Shown here in pieces: positions 17,082 through 25,161 of a DNA stretch of 64,000 nucleotides. How positions within the stretch are numbered: the stretch's first letter is position 1; each line of letters starts with the position of its first letter. The stretch is from contig CXTY01000034.1 in the NCBI GenBank assembly GCA_001404055.1, forward strand, positions 124,001-188,000. The letters are read 5' to 3'. Made by a program: the position numbers and the translations under genes. Under the pieces are notes generated by a model. The model was not told the origin of the DNA. It worked only from the letters and a program-made list of their open reading frames with translations, and searched no databases. This stretch comes from Roseibium album. GTDB taxonomy: Bacteria > Pseudomonadota > Alphaproteobacteria > Rhizobiales > Stappiaceae.

Positions 17082-18518
17082 GTGAGCAAGAAACTCTATT
17101 CCGGGCACACACTGCGGCAGATCAGATCCGACCACGAATTGTCGCAAGTTGATTTTGCCAAAAAGATCGGCCTTTCAACTGCTTATGTAAACCAGATGGA
17201 GAACAACAACAGACCGGTCACCGCCTCCGTCCTCCTGTCCATCAACCGCATGTTTGGTGTTGATCTGGCGGCATTTGAGAAGAACGACCTGGATCGTGTT
17301 GTCCAGGATTTGCAAGAAATCTTTGCAGACACCCAGTTTCACAACGCTTCCATCAGCAAACTGGAACTTCATGAACTGGCCACCCGCGCACCCGGCGTTA
17401 CCAAGGCGATCATGGATCTTTATGGATCTCTTCGAAATTTCCACGACCGTGACGTCATTGAAGACGAACTCGTTCAATTGAACGGGCCAGCCGAAGAAGG
17501 GCTAAACCTAAAAAAATCAGCTTATGACGAAGTTAGAGATTTTTTTCATTACCGGGACAATTACATCGATTCCCTTGATCGTGCTGCCGAGAGCCTTGCT
17601 GTTGAAATTGGTTTGCAGGCTGGAACCTCGAAATTCGTAAGCCTGACGACCTGGCTCAAAGACCGCTTCGGCATCGCTGTTGCACAAAACAGGGACTATC
17701 AGGGCACGCTGATCAGGCAGGATAGCTACTCAGGTAAGATCACGATTTACAGCGCTATACCGGAATCGACAAAGAACTTCCTGCTCGGTTCCATAATCGC
17801 AGAACTTTGCATGAAGGACCTCATTTCTGAAGAAATCGAACGGGCGAATTTCAAATCGAAATCTGCCGAAAGCATTTCCAGATTGGCGCTGCGAAACTAC
17901 TTCGCCGGCGCCCTCCTCCTGCCTTATGAGGATTTCCTGCGGGCAGCAGCCAAATGCCGGCATGACATTCAGCTATTGTCCAACCAGATGGACGCCAGTA
18001 TCGAAACCATCTGCCACAGACTGTCCACTCTGCAGCGACCTGGCGCCAATGGACTGCCGTTCTATTTCGTCAAAATCGACAGGGCCGGAAACGTGGTCAA
18101 ACGGCATTCGGCAACGCGTTTTCAATTTGCAAGGTTTGGAGGATCCTGTCCGCGCTGGAACGTTCATCAGGCTTTTGAGCAGAACTCCAACAAGTTCAGC
18201 TCGCAAATCGCCCAGATGCCGGACGGCGTACAGTATCTGTGTGTCGCGACCAGTGTCACCAAACACACAACCGACCATGGAACCGGCGAACGACGATATG
18301 CGCTGGGAATTGGCTGCGAAGTCAAATACGCCGATGCCATCGTCTATGCGGACGGGCTTGCGCTGGACGAGATTTCAACGCCTGAACCCATCGGGGTGAA
18401 CTGCCGCATCTGTCCGCGTGATAATTGCGATCAGCGCGCTTTCCCGGCCCTCGACAAGGATCCATTTATCGAACCGGGACAGCGCGGGATTGTGCCCTAC
18501 ACGGTCAAGCCATTCTAG
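17082..18518 (+). CDS. XRE-family regulator of the short-chain fatty acyl (ScfR/RamB) type
   Basis: A 478-residue regulator: N-terminal Cro/CI-type HTH (residues about 5-65, SQVDFAKKIGLSTAYVNQMENN), a central IrrE-like/DUF955 region lacking a clear HExxH, and a C-terminal DUF2083-type zone with a cysteine cluster (NCRICPRDNCDQRAFP). Relatives control acetate, glyoxylate-cycle or methylcitrate genes and bind short-chain acyl-CoAs. GTG 17082 has GGAG 5 bases upstream and gives the family start; ATG 17070 would add four residues. The stop codon TAG lies inside the CTAG target site of the adjacent MITE. Confidence 0.85.
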   Translation: MSKKLYSGHTLRQIRSDHELSQVDFAKKIGLSTAYVNQMENNNRPVTASVLLSINRMFGVDLAAFEKNDLDRVVQDLQEIFADTQFHNASISKLELHELATRAPGVTKAIMDLYGSLRNFHDRDVIEDELVQLNGPAEEGLNLKKSAYDEVRDFFHYRDNYIDSLDRAAESLAVEIGLQAGTSKFVSLTTWLKDRFGIAVAQNRDYQGTLIRQDSYSGKITIYSAIPESTKNFLLGSIIAELCMKDLISEEIERANFKSKSAESISRLALRNYFAGALLLPYEDFLRAAAKCRHDIQLLSNQMDASIETICHRLSTLQRPGANGLPFYFVKIDRAGNVVKRHSATRFQFARFGGSCPRWNVHQAFEQNSNKFSSQIAQMPDGVQYLCVATSVTKHTTDHGTGERRYALGIGCEVKYADAIVYADGLALDEISTPEPIGVNCRICPRDNCDQRAFPALDKDPFIEPGQRGIVPYTVKPF

Positions 18519-18784
18519 GGTCAGGACCCATTAATTTGATTGAAATGGCGCAACAAACGGCAATGAGCTGCAAGGAAAAGCGCGACAAGCGGGCTTTCTG
18601 CCCGGATGAGCGGTTTCACGCAGCAGATCGAAGCCGTTTTTGCGTCCCTTTGGGATAGGGTGAATTTGCTCAGCAACGTCGTTGCAAATCTTTGAAAACC
18701 ATGCGGTTTCCTGCAGTTTTGCGCCTCGTATCTGAATAAATTCACTCCTACCATTTCATCCAAATTAATGGGTCCTGACCCTAG
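18515..18784. mobile_element. 262-bp MITE with CTAG target duplication (element 18519-18780)
   Basis: Perfect 20-bp terminal inverted repeats (GGTCAGGACCCATTAATTTG at 18519-18538 and its complement at 18761-18780) extend imperfectly to about 30 bp. CTAG flanks both ends (18515-18518, 18781-18784), the target duplication used by the IS427 group of the IS5 family. There is no intact transposase. A minus-strand frame inside has no recognisable domain. It is inserted exactly at the stop codon of the ScfR-like gene. Confidence 0.85.
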
Positions 18785-18907
18785 GTCTCAAACAACATTG
18801 ATCAGCACCCAGCTTGTCCGATCACCATTGCGTAATCGTCCAGACCTGTCCCTACAAAGTCGTTGTCAAAGCAGGTCTATTCCAATACAAGTTGTTTCGC
18901 ATCAAGA

Positions 18908-19003
18908 GTTGGGAAGACGCCCAACGCCAACCTGCGCATCCGAGCAAGGTGGCACTCCGAAAGGAGGATGTGGCCGACCCGGCAAGCAAGCGGATCAAGC
19001 CAC
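18908..19003 (+). promoter_or_regulatory. Structured leader upstream of metA (possible riboswitch)
   Basis: Hairpin GTTGGG-AAGACG-CCCAAC at 18908-18925. Then a multi-branched fold: outer stem GTGGC/GCCAC (18949-18953 with 18999-19003) enclosing CTCC-GAAA-GGAG (18955-18966) and GCCG-ACC-CGGC (18973-18983). metA leaders in alphaproteobacteria often hold S-adenosylmethionine riboswitches. The CCCGGCAA segment recalls the SAM-I clan, but I cannot fit the SAM-II or SAM-I consensus. The call is tentative. Confidence 0.3.
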
Positions 19004-19036
19004 ACGCGTCGTTCCCGAAAAGAGGTACTACGCGAA

Positions 19037-19978
19037 TTGCCGATCAAGATTCCTAACTCACTTCCTGCCCGCCGCTTCCTCGAAGACGAGGGCGTCATCG
19101 TCATGCGCGATGCTGATGCCATGCGCCAGGACATCAGGCCGATGCGCATTGGTCTTTTGAACCTGATGCCGAACAAGATCAAAACCGAGACGCAAATTGC
19201 GCGACTCCTGGGTGCCACCCCTTTGCAGGTCGAGTTGACCCTTGTGCGCATGACGGATCACGTGCCGAAGAACACGCCTTCAGATCATATGGAAGCGTTC
19301 TACAGGCCCTGGTCTGACATTCGGGATGAAAAATTCGACGGCTTTATAGTCACAGGCGCCCCAGTAGAACGGCAGCCTTTCCTGGAGGTCGGTTACTGGC
19401 GGGAACTGGCTGAAGTATTCGAATGGACACAGACTCATGTCCATAGCTCTTTCATGATTTGTTGGGCCGCACAGGCGGCAGTTCATCATTTTCATGACAT
19501 GCAAAAATACCTTCTACCCAGCAAGATTTTCGGTGTCTTTCGGCAAAAGAACCTCGCACCTGCCTCGCCATATTTGCGCGGCTTTTCGGACGATTTCTGC
19601 GTTCCGGTTTCTCGCTGGACCGAAGTTCGCAGCGAGGATATTCCGCACAATAGCGGGCTTTCGATTTTGGCCGAATGCGAAGAAAGCGGTCTTTGCCTCC
19701 TTCACGATGCAGACAGGCGCATGCTGCACATGTTCAATCACTTTGAATATGACTCTGAAACGCTTGCAGAAGAATATGCCCGGGATGGCGGCGAACAACT
19801 GCCAGTGAATTATTTCCCGGGAGATGACCCGCAAAAGTCACCTGAAAATCGCTGGCGCAGCCATGCTCACCTGCTCTTCGGCAACTGGATCAATGACGTC
19901 TACCAGACGACACCATTTGACCTGAATGAAATTGGTCAAATCGAGCTTCCTGAAAGCAAGATAGCGTCTGCAGACTGA
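19037..19978 (+). CDS. metAA: Homoserine O-acyltransferase, predicted acetyl-CoA type
   Basis: First committed step of methionine synthesis: acylates homoserine. The 313-residue MetA-family protein starts MPIKIPNSLPA from a TTG at 19037 with AAGAGGT upstream; longer in-frame starts give unrelated sequence. The catalytic cysteine is C142 (SSFMICWAAQAAVHH), and the catalytic histidine lies in MFNHFEYD. Residue 111 is Glu (TGAPVERQPF). In the MetA family, Glu at this position goes with acetyl-CoA and Gly with succinyl-CoA, so this is predicted to be an O-acetyltransferase despite common annotation as succinyltransferase. Confidence 0.93.
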   Translation: MPIKIPNSLPARRFLEDEGVIVMRDADAMRQDIRPMRIGLLNLMPNKIKTETQIARLLGATPLQVELTLVRMTDHVPKNTPSDHMEAFYRPWSDIRDEKFDGFIVTGAPVERQPFLEVGYWRELAEVFEWTQTHVHSSFMICWAAQAAVHHFHDMQKYLLPSKIFGVFRQKNLAPASPYLRGFSDDFCVPVSRWTEVRSEDIPHNSGLSILAECEESGLCLLHDADRRMLHMFNHFEYDSETLAEEYARDGGEQLPVNYFPGDDPQKSPENRWRSHAHLLFGNWINDVYQTTPFDLNEIGQIELPESKIASAD

Positions 19979-20038
19979 TAGGCAAAAGCGCGGGACCGAT
20001 GCCATCTTCGTGCATCGATAGCAGCACTTTAACTGCCC

Positions 20039-20076
20039 GGTGATCTGCAATGGAAAATTTGCAGATCACCATTTTT
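20039..20076 (+). terminator. Intrinsic terminator of metA
   Basis: A perfect 12-bp stem (GGTGATCTGCAA / TTGCAGATCACC) with an 8-nt loop, followed by ATTTTT, 60 bp after the metA stop codon. Confidence 0.9.
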
Positions 20077-20086
20077 CTGGCGGTCT

Positions 20087-20587
20087 TTAACTGGACACCA
20101 AATCCCTGAACGCGTCCCGTAGCGCATAGGAACCTCGCTGCCCTTGCAGGACGCCCTGCAACTCGCCGCGTTTGTCGAACAACAATAGCGTGACGTGTTG
20201 GACGCCATAGCGATTGGCAAAAGTCTGCCCCTTTTGCGTTTTTATGTTGGCGATCACATAATCCAGCTCTTCACTTTCCATCATTTCCAAGGCCTTGCGT
20301 GTCTCTCGCTGCAGGGCCAGGCACATGGAACAATTCGGATCGTGAATTTGCACCACCGTGGGACGACCGTTTTCAACACGCGTCAGATCATGCTCATGCA
20401 TGGTGCTTTTGAAACTTTGAGCGAAGACATAGCCCGTACCTCCAACCGCAGCAAAACCGATCGTCAGGTTACGGGCCAGCTCGAGGAATTTACGCCGTCC
20501 TGCATCCGCAGGTGCTTCCGATTGGGAAGTATTGCCGGACCTGGATCTTCCATTCGACGATTTATTGGACTTCCTCTGTTTCTTCAT
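20087..20587 (-). CDS. Membrane-anchored thioredoxin-fold protein
   Basis: A 166-residue protein. The basic, Ser/Asn-rich N terminus (about 1-30) is followed by a twin-arginine-like anchor (GRRKFLELARNLTIGFAAVGGTGYVFAQ). The domain after it is a thioredoxin fold with CSMC in VQIHDPNCSMCLALQRET, and YGVQHVTLLLFDKRGEL resembles the cis-Pro loop region with Val-Thr in place of the cis-Pro dipeptide. It probably acts in the periplasm on disulfides or as a reductant. Two L,D-transpeptidase genes follow upstream on the same strand. Confidence 0.75.
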   Translation of the reverse strand: MKKQRKSNKSSNGRSRSGNTSQSEAPADAGRRKFLELARNLTIGFAAVGGTGYVFAQSFKSTMHEHDLTRVENGRPTVVQIHDPNCSMCLALQRETRKALEMMESEELDYVIANIKTQKGQTFANRYGVQHVTLLLFDKRGELQGVLQGQRGSYALRDAFRDLVSS

Positions 20588-20678
20588 AATTCACCTGTTT
20601 GAATTCGATTGGAGTATTCAGCAAGCTGCCCGCAGATATGCTTCAGGACCGCCTCAAAGGCCTGGCCCTTCAATGGGA

Positions 20679-21353
20679 TTAGGACACGACAATGGACGCG
20701 CCAGACCTGACGCGGTCGTAGAGATCAATCACGTCCTGGTTGATCAGGCGCACGCAGCCTGAAGACACCGCTTTACCGATAGAAGCTGGTTCGTTCGTGC
20801 CGTGAAGGCGGTAAAGTGTGTCGACCTTGTTCTGGAATATGTACAAGGCGCGGGCACCAAGCGGATTGCCCAACCCTGCCTGCATGCCACCGTTTTTTGC
20901 GCTGTATTTTTCCAGCTCGGGTTGGCGGGCGATCATCTCTTCCGGCGGTGTCCACGTCGGCCAGGGGCGTTTCCAGGCGACGTTGGCACGTCCAGACCAT
21001 TCGAACCCCTGCCGGCCAAGACCGACACCGTAACGCATTGCAGTTCCGCTTGGCTCTACCAGGTAGAGATAGAAGTTGCGCGTGTCGACGATAAGTGTGC
21101 CGGGCTTCTCCTGCGTGCGATAGGAGACGCGCTGACGCCGGAATTCAGGCGCCAGTACACGTGGATCGATTGCGGGCAACGGGAACTGCTCTGTCGGCAT
21201 GGACCCGTAGTTCAGCACGAAATTCTTGTCGACCACGGGCTGCGGCTGCACCGGAACGGGCGCCTTGGTCGTGGTGGTGCACCCGGCAAGCAACAAGCCT
21301 GTCATGCCAAGTCCGCCGCGCAGAACCTGCCGACGTGTGACGTCATTTTGCAT
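20679..21353 (-). CDS. L,D-transpeptidase (YkuD), Tat-type lipoprotein
   Basis: A peptidoglycan or lipoprotein cross-linking enzyme of the envelope. The 224-residue protein has a signal with RR (TRRQVLRGGLGMTG) and a lipobox LLAGC, so a lipidated cysteine is expected near residue 25. The YkuD domain spans about 85-224. Its catalytic motif is RLHGTNEPASIGKAVSSGCVRL, with the active cysteine in SSGCVR. It is followed closely by a second YkuD gene of about 45% visual similarity on the same strand, separated by 24 bp. Confidence 0.93.
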   Translation of the reverse strand: MQNDVTRRQVLRGGLGMTGLLLAGCTTTTKAPVPVQPQPVVDKNFVLNYGSMPTEQFPLPAIDPRVLAPEFRRQRVSYRTQEKPGTLIVDTRNFYLYLVEPSGTAMRYGVGLGRQGFEWSGRANVAWKRPWPTWTPPEEMIARQPELEKYSAKNGGMQAGLGNPLGARALYIFQNKVDTLYRLHGTNEPASIGKAVSSGCVRLINQDVIDLYDRVRSGASIVVS

Positions 21354-21377
21354 CGAAGTTGTATCCAGATCGCTGGG

Positions 21378-21956
21378 CTAGAGAACCACTACTTGTGTTC
21401 CAAGCGGAACACGTTCGTAGAGATCGACCACGTGATCGTTGATCATGCGGATACATCCATTCGATACCGACCGGCCAATCGATGACGGCTGGGTGGTGCC
21501 GTGAATCCTGTAGTAGGTGTCCCGTCCACCCTTGTAGAGATACAAGGCGCGCGCACCCAGAGGATTGTTGATGCCACCTGGAACACCGCCTGCGTAACGG
21601 GCGTATTTGTTCGGTTCACGCCGGATCATGTTCTTGGTCGGCGTCCAACGCGGCCATTCCGCCTTGCGTTCAACTGAAGCGTTACCCCTGAATGCCAAGC
21701 CGGCTTTACCAACACCGACACCATAACGGCGTGCCTTGCCCCAGCGTTCCATGAGGTAAAGAAAGTGATTGCGGGGATCGACCACAATCGTGCCGGGAGC
21801 ATATTTCATTGAAAAGTGCACGCGCTGCGGCACGTATTTAGGATCGAGCTTGAACGTCTTCTTGAACTTCGCGCTGTGGTGCGCAAATGCTTCAAACGGT
21901 TGTGCGAATGCAATCGCAGCCGCGCTGCCAAGCAGCAGTTTTCGTCTGGTAAACAC
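21378..21956 (-). CDS. L,D-transpeptidase (YkuD), second tandem copy
   Basis: A 192-residue periplasmic enzyme. The signal peptide is Tat-like (FTRRKLLLGSAAAIAFAQPFEAFAHH) with no lipobox, unlike its neighbour. The catalytic motif is RIHGTTQPSSIGRSVSNGCIRM, with the nucleophile Cys in NGCIRM. It shares the GNASVERKAEWPRWTPTKNMI and NPLGARALYLY segments with the neighbouring gene, so the two come from a tandem duplication followed by different membrane attachment. Probably one operon, with this gene first. Confidence 0.93.
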   Translation of the reverse strand: MFTRRKLLLGSAAAIAFAQPFEAFAHHSAKFKKTFKLDPKYVPQRVHFSMKYAPGTIVVDPRNHFLYLMERWGKARRYGVGVGKAGLAFRGNASVERKAEWPRWTPTKNMIRREPNKYARYAGGVPGGINNPLGARALYLYKGGRDTYYRIHGTTQPSSIGRSVSNGCIRMINDHVVDLYERVPLGTQVVVL

Positions 21957-22022
21957 TGGATTTCTCCTGATTTCACGATACTTCAGCGCGGATCGAATGA
22001 TCCGCCGATCAAAATCGGAAAA

Positions 22023-22349
22023 TCAGGAATTTGGTGGACGGGGCTCCAATCTTTGCGGCACAGAAAGCCTTCCCAACTCTGCACCCCAGTCAGGCTCCTG
22101 CAGAAGACGAAAAGGTGTTGAATTGGCACCAGCGATCACGGCTTTGCAGTCCGAAGACTTGCAATAAGAAGGATTGTTTTCCGTGGCAGGCTGTTCTTGA
22201 ACGGGCTCTCCGGTTAAGACCGCCTGGACAGCCAGGTCCATCGTCACGAACACGACTGCTTCATCATGAGACAGCTCGACATTGCCACGCGCCAAGCTTT
22301 GGTGCGTGCCCGAGAGCAAAAGTCCAACAATGAGCAGAATCCGAAACAT
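22023..22349 (-). CDS. Small secreted protein, unknown
   Basis: A 108-residue protein with a signal peptide (MFRILLIVGLLLSGTHQSLARG) and no known domain. The mature part has two cysteines (SYCKSSDCKAV) and an acidic stretch. The start at 22349 is chosen because it gives a standard signal peptide; an in-frame start ten residues earlier is possible. It lies 66 bp upstream of the L,D-transpeptidase pair on the same strand. Confidence 0.55.
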   Translation of the reverse strand: MFRILLIVGLLLSGTHQSLARGNVELSHDEAVVFVTMDLAVQAVLTGEPVQEQPATENNPSYCKSSDCKAVIAGANSTPFRLLQEPDWGAELGRLSVPQRLEPRPPNS

Positions 22350-22707
22350 GTTCCACAAAATATCCAAGCAAACTAACAAAACCTATACAACCAGCTTCAC
22401 ACTCGCGTGAGGAGGCAAGAAACAAGCCTCTTTTCTTTCATCTCGAGTCGAAGCAGCCGTTTCAGGATCTGTGCGGACCTCACCCTTCGCGGCTCTAATT
22501 AGCCAAAATTGACCAGGTTTAACGATAAACCTTGACTGGTTTATCGATTGCGCACTAAAAGTTCTGCGAAAGTCGGGCTGGACGCTTTGGTTTCATCATC
22601 GTCTTTACAGCATATCTAGAGGCACTTACACCGCCACTCGTTACTTGGGTGTTCCATTGTAGAAGCTTCCCGAAGAAACCTGCACACCGCCCTGAACCGA
22701 CAAATGG
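22350..22707. other. Intergenic region with mannosidase promoter and operators
   Basis: No coding region recognised. It holds the palindromic LacI-type operator described next and a partial second copy. The rest is unassigned. Confidence 0.5.
22516..22531 (+). promoter_or_regulatory. LacI-type operator upstream of the mannosidase operon
   Basis: GGTTTAACGATAAACC is a perfect 6-bp inverted repeat around ACGA. A half-site GGTTTATCGAT follows at 22538. LacI-family operators are short palindromes, and the operon encodes a LacI regulator, so autoregulation is likely. Confidence 0.6.
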
Positions 22708-25161
22708 ATGACTTTTGTGAACATGGAAATGAGAAGCACTTCCACCCCTATTCTCCTGAACACCGGCTGGATGCTGTCGAAAGTGGGCGGCAAACTTCCC
22801 AAGGTGCCGTTTTCTGTTCCAGGAGACATTCATTCGGCGCTTTTGGCTGAAAAACTGATCCCGGCCCCCTACTGGCGCGACACTGAACCAGACCTCGACT
22901 GGATCCATGAAAGCGAATGGCTTGCTGAGCTGAAGTTTGATGCCTCTCCTGAGCTGGACGTCCGCTATACAATTACTTTTGAAACAATCGACTGCCACAC
23001 GGTTGTTTCACTGAATGACCTCGAGGTAGGCCGTTGTGAAAGCCAGTTCAACCGCTGGGACTTCGATGTAACCGAAGCTCTCAGATCCGGGGAAAACAAA
23101 TTGGAAGTGCTGTTCCTGTCAAACAGCAAGAAAGCCAAAGAAGCAGCTGCCCAATCGGAAATTCCGATCCCCCATATCTCCCAGAACAATCGCCTGCCGC
23201 ATTTCAATTTTTTGCGCAAAACCCAGTGCCATGCAGGCTGGGATTGGAATATCGCCCTGTCGCCACTTGGGATCTATGGCGACGTATTGCTCCGGCGGAC
23301 CGACGCATTCCGTCTCGACGATGTGATTATACGCCAGCACCACCACATCGATGGATCGGTGGAACTCGATGCTGAACTTGTCTTTGAAGCATTTGAAGCC
23401 GTGGAACTGGACGCAAGCCTGTCAATTGCAGCACAGACGGCAAAAACCGAACGCCACTTCTATCCCGGTGAAAACCGCCTAAAGCTAACGGTTCTGATCG
23501 AAGATCCTCAGCTGTGGTGGCCAGCAGGCCACGGCGCGCAACATCTCTATGATGTGGTTGTCCGGATAGGCAGCGAAAACCGGCGTTTCAAGATTGGCCT
23601 GCGGAAGGTCGAATTGGACACTTCGCCGGATGAAATCGGCAATCGGTTCGCGTTCCGGATAAACGGCCGTGACATTTTCATGCGCGGCGCCAACTGGATA
23701 CCCGCCGACGCCTTGCCAGCGCGCGGCACAATCGAAACCGTACGCGACCTCCTCCAATCCGCAATTGATGCCAACATGAACATGATCCGCGTCTGGGGCG
23801 GCGGTCAATATGAACCCGACTGGTTCTATGAGCTGTGTGATGAACTGGGCCTGATGGTCTGGCAGGATTTCATGTTTGCATGCAATCTCTATCCAGCACA
23901 CCAGCGCAAATGGCTCGACCTTGTGCGCAAAGAGGCTCGCCAGCAGATCCGCCGTTTGTCACGCTATGCCTGCCTGGCCCTCTGGTGCGGAGACAATGAG
24001 CTCGTTGGCGCTTTGAAATGGTACAAGGACTCCAACGAAGACCGGGACCGCTACCTGGCAATCTATGACCGCTTGAACCACGCACTTGAAGAAGCCATCG
24101 AGGATGAGGCCCCGGATGTTCCCTTCTGGCCATCATCACCTTCCGTTGGCCGATTGAATTTTGGCGACGGTTGGCATATTGACACGTCCGGCGACATGCA
24201 TTTCTGGGACGTTTGGCACTCGGCCAAGGAGTTTGAACACTACCGGACCGTCCGGCCTCGCTTCTGTTCTGAATTCGGTTTCCAGTCGTTCCCCTCCATG
24301 CAGGTCATAGAGAGTTTTACAGAACCCGAAGACCGGAATGTCTCCTCCAGAGTGCTGGACATCCATCAGCGAAACGACGGAGGCAACGCACGCATTGTCG
24401 AAACGCTCCAGCGGTACTTCCGTTTCCCGAACAGTTTCGAAGACATGGTCTATCTCAGCCAGGTCAGCCAGGGACTGGCGATGAAAACTTCCATCGAATT
24501 CTGGCGCGCAAATAGCCCCAGATGCATGGGCACTCTCTACTGGCAACTCAACGACACCTGGCCTGTGGCTAGCTGGTCGAGCCTGGAATACGGCGGTGGC
24601 TGGAAGACGACCCATTATCTGGCACGGCGCTTCTTTGCCCCCGTTATGGTGACGGCGCAGCCTGGCAGCGCCTCTGGTGAAATCATCCTTTATGCCGTCA
24701 ACGACACACCTGCAGTGGTTTCGCTGACACTCGAGCTGAAGCGTGTCGCTTTTTCTGGTCCCGCCCGCTCGCTGGACACGATCAATGTGACTTGTTCGCC
24801 GGGCCGTTCAACTGAAGTAATCCGGTTGGCGTCTGGCCAACTTGCTGCAGACGAATTCCTGTATTTTGAATGGAAAGATGCGGACGGGATACACCGGGGC
24901 GAAAACGACTTCCTGCCCAGACGCCCAAAGGAATACGACCTGGGCTCGCCCACGTTCAGCGTCGAAAAACGTGGAGCCGAGACCGTAATCACAACTGACC
25001 GACCAGCGCTCTTCGTGACATTCGACCATGGCGGACAGACCGTTTATGACGACAATTGCTTCACGATTTTACCCGGAACCCCCAAGACACTGAAGGTCGT
25101 CAGAGATCGCGGAGCAGCTTTCGATAATACCTCAAAGAAACTGTGGCACCTGAAAGGATGA
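22708..25161 (+). CDS. Beta-mannosidase, glycoside hydrolase family 2
   Basis: Releases terminal beta-mannose residues from manno-oligosaccharides or glycans. The 817-residue protein has the GH2 order: sugar-binding domain (NTGWMLSKV to about 180), immunoglobulin-like domain, then the TIM barrel (about 300-600). Barrel motifs are MRGANWIPADALP, RVWGGGQYEPDWFYELCDELGLMVWQDFMFA, the acid/base Glu in WCGDNE, and the nucleophile Glu in FCSEFGFQSFPS. No signal peptide is seen, so it is cytoplasmic. The start is uncertain (ATG at 22708, 22723 or 22729). It overlaps the LacI gene by 4 bp. Confidence 0.93.
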   Translation: MTFVNMEMRSTSTPILLNTGWMLSKVGGKLPKVPFSVPGDIHSALLAEKLIPAPYWRDTEPDLDWIHESEWLAELKFDASPELDVRYTITFETIDCHTVVSLNDLEVGRCESQFNRWDFDVTEALRSGENKLEVLFLSNSKKAKEAAAQSEIPIPHISQNNRLPHFNFLRKTQCHAGWDWNIALSPLGIYGDVLLRRTDAFRLDDVIIRQHHHIDGSVELDAELVFEAFEAVELDASLSIAAQTAKTERHFYPGENRLKLTVLIEDPQLWWPAGHGAQHLYDVVVRIGSENRRFKIGLRKVELDTSPDEIGNRFAFRINGRDIFMRGANWIPADALPARGTIETVRDLLQSAIDANMNMIRVWGGGQYEPDWFYELCDELGLMVWQDFMFACNLYPAHQRKWLDLVRKEARQQIRRLSRYACLALWCGDNELVGALKWYKDSNEDRDRYLAIYDRLNHALEEAIEDEAPDVPFWPSSPSVGRLNFGDGWHIDTSGDMHFWDVWHSAKEFEHYRTVRPRFCSEFGFQSFPSMQVIESFTEPEDRNVSSRVLDIHQRNDGGNARIVETLQRYFRFPNSFEDMVYLSQVSQGLAMKTSIEFWRANSPRCMGTLYWQLNDTWPVASWSSLEYGGGWKTTHYLARRFFAPVMVTAQPGSASGEIILYAVNDTPAVVSLTLELKRVAFSGPARSLDTINVTCSPGRSTEVIRLASGQLAADEFLYFEWKDADGIHRGENDFLPRRPKEYDLGSPTFSVEKRGAETVITTDRPALFVTFDHGGQTVYDDNCFTILPGTPKTLKVVRDRGAAFDNTSKKLWHLKG

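Noticed and set aside
18521..18763. Minus-strand 80-residue frame inside the MITE
   Set aside because: Lies within the non-autonomous element, with no transposase motif or ribosome-binding site.
18785..19036. Standard SAM-II riboswitch upstream of metA
   Set aside because: I looked for the known SAM-II core pattern and could not place it; only a general structured leader is supported.
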